Below, one piece after another: positions 1 through 8,210 of a DNA stretch of 11,894 bases. Within the stretch, counting starts at the first letter, position 1. The number at the start of each line of letters is the position of its first letter. A program made the translations under genes and the position numbers. The DNA is taken from positions 1 through 11,894 of the forward strand of contig JALSTL010000102.1 of assembly GCA_026983755.1 (NCBI GenBank). Direction: 5' to 3'. The notes under the pieces were generated by a model. That model did not search any database. It saw only the letters and a program-made list of their open reading frames with translations, and was not told the origin of the DNA. This DNA is from Melioribacteraceae bacterium. Lineage in GTDB: Bacteria; Bacteroidota; Ignavibacteria; Ignavibacteriales; Melioribacteraceae.

Positions 1-57
1 AAAAGAAAATTTAAGTTCATCTTCGTTTAGTGATATATTTTTAGAGACTTCAATCAT
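1..57 (-). CDS. arfB: Partial CDS: N-terminus of ArfB/YaeJ-like peptidyl-tRNA hydrolase (runs off left edge)
   Basis: Read on the reverse strand, an ATG at 57-55 opens 19 codons without a stop to the window edge, giving MIEVSKNISLNEDELKFSF. This resembles the first residues of ArfB/YaeJ (class-I release-factor-like domain), where a short Mx-I-s..i.ipe.El.f.f stretch leads into the (R)(S/A)xGxGGQxVNK motif. That GGQ loop would lie just outside the window, so the identification rests only on the N-terminal pattern. ArfB-family proteins bind stalled ribosomes and hydrolyse the peptidyl-tRNA ester bond when the mRNA lacks a stop codon. No Shine-Dalgarno site is visible before the ATG. The gene lies in the same direction as, and downstream of, the HEPN-like gene at 190-717, with about 130 AT-rich bases between them. 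It could be another short protein by chance. Confidence 0.5.
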   Translation of the reverse strand, partial: MIEVSKNISLNEDELKFSF

Positions 58-121
58 GTAAAATTTAAATATTTTCTTTTTAGTTATTTAATTCAAAATA
101 AAAGAAAAATAGAGTGAGAGG

Positions 122-149
122 CAAACAATTATTTGAGTATTGTTGTTTG
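122..149. other. Weak hairpin between the HEPN-like gene and the arfB-like start
   Basis: A 7-base inverted repeat (CAAACAA at 122-128, TTGTTTG at 143-149) encloses a 14-base loop. On the reverse strand it is followed after some ten bases by a T-rich stretch, so it could be a weak terminator for the 190-717 gene. The stem has only two G:C pairs, and similar hairpins arise by chance in DNA this AT-rich. Confidence 0.2.
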
Positions 150-189
150 TATGAAAAAAAAGTTTGAATAAAAATTTAAGTAAATAAAA

Positions 190-717
190 TTATAAGAAAT
201 ATTCCAGATTATAAATGATGTTTTTAATGATATGTAAAATTTTTGTTAAGTTTTCATTTGTTAAGCGGATTCTTTTTTCAGAAAACAAACTATTTTGTAT
301 TCCCAATATTTTTAAAGATTTCTTTATTTCGTTTAGTTGATAATTTTCAAAAAGCCCACCATAGCTGTGAATAATTACATTCCTAATTTTATAAATATGT
401 GTAAATTCCTCCCAATTATTAATTTTGCCGAAATCAATGCCAAGCGTTTTTACTATATAAGTTTTTAATTTGTTTATTCCATTACCTTTTATATCAGAAA
501 TTTTAAATACATTATTTTTTTCCCCTTTTTCAGCTATTTCATATAATAATGCTTCAACTAACGAACATAAGCCAACAAGCATGTAACTATATCTATTGCT
601 TCTGGCTAAACCCAAATGAGTTAAATTATCTTTTTTATTAAAAGGAGTTTGTTCTTCTTTCTTAAGTCTATTTAATTCATATTTATAGGACTCAATTTCA
701 TGTAAATATATGTTCAT
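190..717 (-). CDS. HEPN-like protein, small alpha-helical, function unknown
   Basis: This is a 175-residue protein with no signal peptide or membrane segment, predicted mostly helical. Residues 41-63 form an amphipathic helix containing a SLVEALLYE stretch. Residues 104-121 contain IRNVIIHSYG, in which R112, N113 and H117 make the R-N-x3-H form of the Rx4-6H motif that defines HEPN domains, and an early acidic/Glu helix followed by RNxxxH is the usual HEPN layout. HEPN proteins are commonly RNases in toxin-antitoxin, abortive-infection and CRISPR systems, but many members are not catalytic. The start is well bounded: an in-frame TAA lies two codons before the ATG. No Shine-Dalgarno site is seen. 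No MNT nucleotidyltransferase or other obvious antitoxin is adjacent; the arfB-like gene is the next one on the same strand. That it is a real gene is likely; the HEPN assignment is a motif-level inference, and the RiboL-PSP-HEPN or MAE_28990-type families are the closest analogies. Confidence 0.65.
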   Translation of the reverse strand: MNIYLHEIESYKYELNRLKKEEQTPFNKKDNLTHLGLARSNRYSYMLVGLCSLVEALLYEIAEKGEKNNVFKISDIKGNGINKLKTYIVKTLGIDFGKINNWEEFTHIYKIRNVIIHSYGGLFENYQLNEIKKSLKILGIQNSLFSEKRIRLTNENLTKILHIIKNIIYNLEYFL

Positions 718-1130
718 AGTGTTTTAAGTGATAACAGTGATATTAAGTAAGTAAATAACTACTGAATTTTTACACATAATTAAAGTATAAATAAATTAAA
801 TATATATTTTTTTCCATTGTTTTTTAATTCAAGTTTCTTTTATTTATGAATTAAGAATTTGAGATTATATCTTTCATTTCAAAAATTTGCATTTAGTTTT
901 AAAATAAAGGGAAAATAAACTATAATCCGCATTATAAACACTTAAAAAAACGGGGGAATTGACTAAATTTTTTAATTAAAAAAATTGCGATAAAAATGTT
1001 TTAATTGATTCATATCACATTAAACCAAAAAAATGTTAACTATACTTGGGTTGTTTTTAAAAAAGATAATTCTATTAACAAAAAAAAGTAACAAAAGAAG
1101 GTTACTTTACTATTATTATATGGAGGAAAA
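718..1130. other. Gene-free AT-rich intergenic region between divergent genes
   Basis: These 413 bases separate the reverse-strand HEPN-like gene from the forward-strand secreted protein, so promoters for both should lie here. I find no credible ORF, tRNA or repeat array. For the forward gene, TATACTTG at 1041-1048 matches seven of eight positions of the Bacteroidota -7 element TAnnTTTG, counting the two n positions as free, but lacks a TTTG at the expected upstream distance. TTGTTT (1051-1056) and TATTAA (1073-1078), 16 bases apart, are an alternative. Neither is convincing. The hairpin at 1085-1108 is listed separately. Confidence 0.5.
1085..1108 (+). promoter_or_regulatory. Perfect 8-bp hairpin in the 5' leader of the T9SS cargo gene, just before its RBS
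   Basis: AAAGTAAC (1085-1092) and GTTACTTT (1101-1108) are exact inverted repeats around an 8-base loop, ending 13 bases before the GGAGG Shine-Dalgarno sequence (1122-1126) of the gene starting at 1131. It has no U-run directly after it and lies upstream of a gene, so it is not a typical terminator. A palindromic operator or an mRNA 5'-stabilising hairpin would both fit. The stem has only two G:C pairs, so its significance is uncertain. Confidence 0.35.
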
Positions 1131-2342
1131 ATGAAAATAGGGAAAAAACTATTACTTCTATTTATATTGGTATTCTTTTCCGCTACAATATTCGGGCAAG
1201 ATACTTTATCGCTAACACACGTTGCCGGAGATTTATCCGTTACAATGTATAACGAAGGTTCTATAGGTACTTATGCAAAAGGTAACGGAGCTTTACCGGG
1301 TATTACTTGGAAAGGGGAAAACGGTCTTTGGTTTGGCGGTTTAATTTTTGCATCAAAAAAAATTGGCGAAGTGCATGGAATGGTTGGAAGCTTTCGTTGG
1401 ATTGATAATACGGAACAATTTGTAAAAGATATAGAATTTGTTAAAAGTGATTTTAAAAAAGGATTTAGCACAGATGCAAATTTTAATCAAATATCAAAAG
1501 CTACTTTAAACGATAGCGGTGCCGTTCAACCTTATGGAGTGGAAATACTTCAAAATACTTATTCGAATACGGCAGATAAATTTGTTTTTATTCGCTACGG
1601 TTATATTAACAAAACCTCTAAAACAATTAATGATTTTTATGCAGGTATTTTTATAGATTGGGATATTCTACCGGATGCGAGTTCAAATTTAGGCGGATTT
1701 GATGAAGGTACAAACCTTGTGTATATGCATAGTAGCGATTCTAAAAGCAAGTATTTTGGCGTTGCTTGTCTTAATACTTTAAGCGGTTTCAGTATTTCGG
1801 ATTTTAATCCTACATCCGTTATGCAAGCAAGAAAGGAATTGTTTAAATATTTAACAACAAAAGGTACCAACGTAACAAAAGCCGCAGAATACAGATCCTA
1901 CCAAGGTGTTAAAATAGGAGATTTAACCCCCGGTGATACCGTATGGGCAACGTTTGCAATTGTTGCGGGCGATAATTTAAATGAAATTAAAGCCAACGCC
2001 ACGGCAGCAAAAAATAAAGCTACACAAGTGGGATTTCTAAATGTTGTTGGTGTAGAAAAAGAAGCTCAACTACCTAACAAATTTTATGTAAAACAAAACT
2101 ATCCCAATCCGTTTAATCCGACAACTAAAATAACTTTCGGATTAGCCAAAAAATCCAATGTGGATTTAAGAGTTTATGATATGTTGGGAAGAGAAGTAGC
2201 AGTTTTAATAAACAATGAATTACTTAGTGCCGGTTCTTACAGTTCCGAATTCAATGCTTTTAATTTAGCCAGTGGAACATATATCTATACTCTAAAAACA
2301 AATAGTCAAATAATTAGCAAAAAAATGTTGTTATTAAAATAA
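1131..2342 (+). CDS. Secreted protein with T9SS type A C-terminal sorting domain; main domain unassigned
   Basis: This 403-residue exported protein has an N-terminal signal peptide: KIGKK, then a hydrophobic core at 7-21, with likely cleavage after G22 before Q23. Residues 24 to about 310 look like a beta-rich extracellular domain of a type seen in Ignavibacteria secreted proteins; the FYAGIFIDWDI stretch (about 180-190) recalls accessory domains after S8 peptidases there, but no protease triad is visible. Residues 314-403 are a type IX secretion sorting domain: NYPNPFNPTTKITF from 323, a FlgD-Ig-like VDLRVYDMLGREV strand pair, SAGSY, and a basic tail SKKMLLLK. Such domains direct export by the T9SS and often covalent or non-covalent surface attachment. 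GGAGG at 1122-1126 is the strongest ribosome-binding site in the window. The gene is flanked by a leader hairpin and a terminator, so it is probably transcribed alone. The substrate or role is unknown. Confidence 0.93.
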   Translation: MKIGKKLLLLFILVFFSATIFGQDTLSLTHVAGDLSVTMYNEGSIGTYAKGNGALPGITWKGENGLWFGGLIFASKKIGEVHGMVGSFRWIDNTEQFVKDIEFVKSDFKKGFSTDANFNQISKATLNDSGAVQPYGVEILQNTYSNTADKFVFIRYGYINKTSKTINDFYAGIFIDWDILPDASSNLGGFDEGTNLVYMHSSDSKSKYFGVACLNTLSGFSISDFNPTSVMQARKELFKYLTTKGTNVTKAAEYRSYQGVKIGDLTPGDTVWATFAIVAGDNLNEIKANATAAKNKATQVGFLNVVGVEKEAQLPNKFYVKQNYPNPFNPTTKITFGLAKKSNVDLRVYDMLGREVAVLINNELLSAGSYSSEFNAFNLASGTYIYTLKTNSQIISKKMLLLK

Positions 2343-2351
2343 AATAATTTA

Positions 2352-2402
2352 TCTGCGGTTAATTCGGGAATGAAACATCCGATTGACCGCAGAATTTGTT
2401 TT
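2352..2402 (+). terminator. Rho-independent terminator of the T9SS cargo gene
   Basis: A GC-rich stem unusual for this sequence starts ten bases after the stop codon. TCTGCGGT (2352-2359) pairs with ACCGCAGA (2386-2393), continued by a T:G wobble, AAT/ATT, one bulged T at 2364 and CGG/CCG, around an 11-base loop (2368-2378). The T-rich tail TTTGTTTT follows at 2395-2402. This is the most convincing terminator in the window and separates the secreted-protein gene from rpmE. Confidence 0.85.
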
Positions 2403-2524
2403 AAATTCTTCTCTATTATTCATCATTTTACAGATAACCTTTTATAAATCTATTCATTTTCTTAATACAATTGTAATTTATTACTTCAATTCAATTGGAA
2501 ATGTTACAAAACAAAAAAATATGG

Positions 2525-2556
2525 TTTGTAAAAACGATTATAAATCCTTATATTTC
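2525..2556 (+). promoter_or_regulatory. Candidate Bacteroidota-type promoter for rpmE
   Basis: TTTG at 2525-2528 and TATATTTC at 2549-2556 are separated by 20 bases. This fits the -33 TTTG / -7 TAnnTTTG arrangement known for the primary sigma factor of Bacteroidota, with only the last base differing. The same bases also read as TTGTAA - 17 bases - TATATT in the sigma-70 scheme. It would give a leader of roughly 20 bases. The AT-rich background makes chance matches fairly likely, but the position and spacing are good. Confidence 0.45.
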
Positions 2557-2582
2557 TAAGCTCAAATTTAATAGGTAAGGAA

Positions 2583-2786
2583 ATGAAAAAAGATATTCAT
2601 CCAAAATATCAAGAATGTCATGTAACTTGTGTTTGTGGCAATACATTTACAACCAGATCAACTGTTAGCGAAATTAAATTGGAAATTTGTTCGGAATGCC
2701 ATCCGTTTTTTACCGGAAAACAAAAATTAGTGGATTCTACCGGTAGAGTTGAAAGATTTAATAAAAAATACGGTATAAAAAAATAA
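2583..2786 (+). CDS. rpmE: 50S ribosomal protein L31 (zinc-binding type A)
   Basis: This 67-residue basic protein matches bL31 in length and layout: MKKDIHPKY at the N-terminus, C16-x-C18, then C36-x2-C39 followed by HPFFTGKQK, and a basic tail. The four cysteines are the zinc ligands of the C+ (type A) L31 form, so this is the zinc-dependent version rather than the cysteine-less paralogue (RpmE2/YkgM) made under zinc limitation. bL31 sits on the central protuberance and helps bridge the ribosomal subunits. AGG at 2573-2575, seven bases before the ATG, serves as ribosome-binding site. It has its own likely promoter and is insulated from the upstream gene by the 2352-2402 terminator. The 156 bases after it contain weak hairpins but no strong terminator, so some read-through into rsmB is possible. 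Confidence 0.97.
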   Translation: MKKDIHPKYQECHVTCVCGNTFTTRSTVSEIKLEICSECHPFFTGKQKLVDSTGRVERFNKKYGIKK

Positions 2787-2796
2787 ATAAAAGCTA

Positions 2797-2835
2797 TCTC
2801 AATTAAGTTTTCATTTGAGAAAGTTTTAATTCTCA
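2797..2835 (+). other. Two overlapping, mutually exclusive hairpins downstream of rpmE
   Basis: TCTCAA (2797-2802) can pair with TTGAGA (2815-2820), followed by AAGTTTTAAT, a weak terminator-like layout. Alternatively TGAGAA (2816-2821) can pair with TTCTCA (2830-2835). The two stems share 2816-2820, so only one can form at a time. Each has only six base pairs, with two G:C pairs. This may be a weak terminator for rpmE or chance. Confidence 0.25.
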
Positions 2836-2842
2836 CCTCAAT

Positions 2843-2850
2843 TATATTTG
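2843..2850 (+). promoter_or_regulatory. Possible -7 element for the rsmB operon
   Basis: TATATTTG is an exact match to the Bacteroidota -7 consensus TAnnTTTG and lies about 90 bases before rsmB. The only clear upstream TTTG (2814-2817) is 25 bases away, about five more than ideal, and inside the hairpin region. Read as a sigma-70 promoter, TTGTTA (2886-2891) with TACTTT (2911-2916) is a poorer alternative. Some promoter must exist between 2787 and 2942 unless rpmE transcription reads through. Confidence 0.3.
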
Positions 2851-2942
2851 CTGCAATTTTCTTTATGTTTTTTTATAAAATCTTTTTGTTAAATTTATTG
2901 CCATAAAAAATACTTTCATAAGAAACTTCTGTTTAGGACCGT

Positions 2943-4307
2943 ATGCAAAATAGAAAAGACAATTCCGGATTAAATTTGTACAACGGAGTTCGCGGATTAG
3001 CTGTAAAAATTCTTAACCGTATCGATAGAACAGATGCATATTTGGATAAATTATTAGAAATAGAGTTAAAAACCTCTGAATTGAGCAGCGAAGATAAATC
3101 ACTTCTTTTTGAAATTGTTCATGGTGTAATTCGTTGGTTAGGAAGAATAGATTGGATTCTTAACGGTTTTTATAAAGGTCAATTTTCAAAATGCATTCCA
3201 AATGTTAAAAATTCTATGCGTGTTGCTCTTTATCAAATTCTTTTTTTGGAAAAAATACCTCATTATGCCGCTGTAAATGAATCTGTAGAATTTGTAAAAA
3301 AATTACAAGGGGAAAAATCGGCAAACTTAACAAATGCCGTACTTAGAAACATTATAAGAAACCGCAATTCAATTAGATATCCCGATGAAAATGAAGATAC
3401 GATAAACTACTTAAGTGCATATTATTCTCATCCTTACTGGTTAGTTAAAAGATGGCTTAAAAGGTTCGGGAAAAAATTTACCGAAGAATTATTAATTGCA
3501 AATAACAAACGTCCAAAACATACCTTAAGAATTAATAAGCTTAAAACAAACTTACAAGAAATGAAAAACTTATTAAACGAAGTAGGCCTAAGTTTTACCG
3601 AAGGAAAATATATAAAAGATTATTTGCAACTTAGTTCAATTACAAATATTACAAATTGGGAATATTTTAAAAAAGGATATTTCTCTTTACAAGATGAAAG
3701 TACCGGATTTCCATGTATCCTTTTGGATGCCAAACCGGGAATGAAAGTATTGGATTTATGTGCCGCTCCCGGCGGAAAAACTTCATTTATTGCCGATGCT
3801 ATGCAAAACAAAGGCGAAATAATTGCTTTAGATAAATTTGAAAGCAGAATACATTTGTTTAATAAAAATATCGAACGTCTTGGTATTACCAATGTAAAAA
3901 CCATTGCCAAAGATGCATTGGATTTTAATGAAAAAGGCTTCGATAGAATTTTAGCCGATGTTCCTTGTACGGGTTTTGGAACATTAACTAAAAAACCAGA
4001 TATTAAATGGAAAAAAGATTTAAGTGATATAAGAAAATTATCCAGACTTCAATTAAAGTTATTAACCAAAGCTTCGGAACTTGTAAAAGTTAACGGTATT
4101 ATTGTTTATAGCACTTGTACAATTGAACCGGAAGAGAATATTGAAGTGGTAAAAAAATTCTTGAACAAACATTCCAATTTTGAATTGCTAAATGTTAAAG
4201 AAGAAGTTGATTCATCCGTATTAGACGAAAACGGATGTGTACAAACTTATCCGAATATACATAATTTTGACGGAGCTTTTGCCGCAAAAATAATTAGAAA
4301 ATCTTAA
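2943..4307 (+). CDS. rsmB: 16S rRNA (cytosine-967-C5)-methyltransferase RsmB
   Basis: This 454-residue enzyme matches RsmB (Sun/Fmu) in length and architecture. Residues of about 15-145 form the NusB-like RNA-binding domain (including LFEIVHGVIRW and the NESVEFVKK..NAVLRNIIR helices). Residues of about 160-250 are the linker and N1 region. Residues 250-454 are the SAM-dependent methyltransferase: motif I DLCAAPGGKT (271-280), motif IV ADVPCTGFGTL with C342, motif VI STCTIEPEEN with C392, and the terminal FDGAFAAKI element. By family knowledge the TC cysteine (C392) attacks C6 of the cytosine and the PC cysteine (C342) helps release the enzyme; both are present. It methylates the 16S rRNA at C967 (E. 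coli numbering) before 30S assembly. AGGA at 2935-2938 supports the ATG start. It is the first gene of the long forward cluster, 15 bases before rodZ. Confidence 0.95.
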   Translation: MQNRKDNSGLNLYNGVRGLAVKILNRIDRTDAYLDKLLEIELKTSELSSEDKSLLFEIVHGVIRWLGRIDWILNGFYKGQFSKCIPNVKNSMRVALYQILFLEKIPHYAAVNESVEFVKKLQGEKSANLTNAVLRNIIRNRNSIRYPDENEDTINYLSAYYSHPYWLVKRWLKRFGKKFTEELLIANNKRPKHTLRINKLKTNLQEMKNLLNEVGLSFTEGKYIKDYLQLSSITNITNWEYFKKGYFSLQDESTGFPCILLDAKPGMKVLDLCAAPGGKTSFIADAMQNKGEIIALDKFESRIHLFNKNIERLGITNVKTIAKDALDFNEKGFDRILADVPCTGFGTLTKKPDIKWKKDLSDIRKLSRLQLKLLTKASELVKVNGIIVYSTCTIEPEENIEVVKKFLNKHSNFELLNVKEEVDSSVLDENGCVQTYPNIHNFDGAFAAKIIRKS

Positions 4308-4322
4308 TGGAAAATAAATGAA

Positions 4323-7263
<2,941 letters not shown>

Positions 7264-7270
7264 AAAATAA

Positions 7271-7798
7271 TTGTTCGATAAATTAAAAATAAAAATAGGT
7301 TATTATCTTTTTCGGAAAAAAATGATTAAACCTCATGAAGAAAAAAAATTTAACAAATTTATATCCGAAGCAAAAGATTATTTAATTATTTTTCCAACTA
7401 ATGATATTGATTTTCATAACGGGATTAATATTGCAAAATATTTTATTATGGAGAAAAAAAACGTAACGATTTTTATTCGTGATATTAAAAGAAATTCAAT
7501 AGTTTTAACTAACGATTTTAAAACTATCGAATATGGAATTGACGATATATCTAAATTCGGTTTGCCTAATAAAAAACTGAAAGCTGAATTGCAAAAATAT
7601 GATTTTGATATTTTAATAGATTTGGAACGGGAAGAAAATTTATTCATAAACGGAATAATAAGTTTGGCAAAAGCAAAATATAAAGTTGGTTTTAAAAAAT
7701 CCGGTACGGATAAATTACATAACTTTCAAATAATTAATTCCAGATTAAATTCTGAAATATCTTATAGAAATTTGTTAAATTCGTTAAGAATGTTTTAG
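7271..7798 (+). CDS. Short protein resembling the N-terminal half of GT9 heptosyltransferases / DUF6913
   Basis: A 175-residue protein with no signal peptide or clear membrane helix. The pattern is an alternating alpha/beta fold: DYLIIFPTNDIDF (about 36-48), KNVTIFIRD (about 63-71), YDFDILIDLEREENLF (about 114-129) and KAKYKVGFKKSG (about 138-149). The [FY]DxxIDL...A..KVGF order is that of the N-terminal Rossmann domain of GT9 ADP-heptose:LPS heptosyltransferases, and also recalls the Bacteroidota DUF6913 family. The nucleotide-sugar-binding C-terminal half of GT9 is absent, so glycosyl transfer is doubtful; function is unknown. The start is TTG: GAGG at 7257-7260 overlaps the end of ligA and sits ten bases before it. 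An in-frame ATG at codon 18 (7322) has a weaker context, and using it would lose only an amphipathic basic stretch. Its position directly after ligA suggests co-transcription. Confidence 0.72.
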   Translation: MFDKLKIKIGYYLFRKKMIKPHEEKKFNKFISEAKDYLIIFPTNDIDFHNGINIAKYFIMEKKNVTIFIRDIKRNSIVLTNDFKTIEYGIDDISKFGLPNKKLKAELQKYDFDILIDLEREENLFINGIISLAKAKYKVGFKKSGTDKLHNFQIINSRLNSEISYRNLLNSLRMF

Positions 7799-7841
7799 TA
7801 ACTTTATAATTACAAAAAGAAAAATAATATTTGTACGCAAC

Positions 7842-8201
7842 ATGAATGAAAACATAAATTTTGAATTTAAAAAAGAAGACGGAATAGCAATTTTCAAATT
7901 AAAAGAAAAATCGTTCGATGCCTCAATAGCCGGATTGGTAAAAGCAGAACTTACAATTCTTTTAACTGCGGAAGACATTAACAAACTGATTTTTGATTTG
8001 GAAGAAGTAGAATATTGTGATAGTTCCGGCTTAAGTGCAATATTACTTTCCTTTAGAATTTTACAAACCAACAATGGTCATATCAGATTAGCTTCGCCTC
8101 AAAAAAGCGTAAGAACACTAATTGAAATTTCGCAATTAAACCGTGTTCTACCGATAAAAAAAACTGTAAAAGATGCAATTGAAGAATTAAAAAACATATA
8201 G
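7842..8201 (+). CDS. STAS-domain anti-sigma-factor antagonist
   Basis: The 119 residues form a single STAS domain (SpoIIAA/RsbV type). IAIFKLKEKSFDAS is the first beta region, then KLIFDLEEVEYCDSSGLSAIL (about 48-68) holds the hallmark D60-S61-S62-G63 loop, followed by GHIRLASP and VRTLIEISQLNRVLPI. In this family a serine of the DSSG loop (by analogy S62) is phosphorylated by an RsbW/SpoIIAB-type kinase and dephosphorylated by a PP2C phosphatase; the unphosphorylated form frees a sigma factor or other partner. Neither kinase nor phosphatase is encoded in this window. The start has no Shine-Dalgarno site. AATATTTG at 7826-7833 resembles a Bacteroidota -7 element but would leave almost no leader. 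The stop codon overlaps the AGGA site of the symporter gene 9 bases downstream, so the two are probably co-expressed. Partner and output are unknown. Confidence 0.92.
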   Translation: MNENINFEFKKEDGIAIFKLKEKSFDASIAGLVKAELTILLTAEDINKLIFDLEEVEYCDSSGLSAILLSFRILQTNNGHIRLASPQKSVRTLIEISQLNRVLPIKKTVKDAIEELKNI

Positions 8202-8210
8202 GATAAAATT

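Noticed and set aside
190..717. A complete toxin-antitoxin or abortive-infection module around the HEPN-like gene
   Set aside because: No second small gene, MNT domain or antitoxin-like ORF lies in 58-189 or 718-1130, so only a solitary HEPN-like protein can be supported.
718..1130. A riboswitch or small RNA gene in the long intergenic region
   Set aside because: Apart from one short hairpin I see no conserved riboswitch core, no GC-rich structured stretch and no terminator; AT-rich spacer is the simpler reading.
1271..1870. Reverse-strand ORFs of 66 and 77 codons inside the T9SS cargo gene
   Set aside because: They are antisense to a well-supported coding region, lack ribosome-binding sites and recognisable protein features, and are explained as shadows.
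2618..2836. Reverse-strand ORF antisense to rpmE
   Set aside because: It covers rpmE almost completely and shows no family resemblance; rpmE with its four zinc cysteines is certain.
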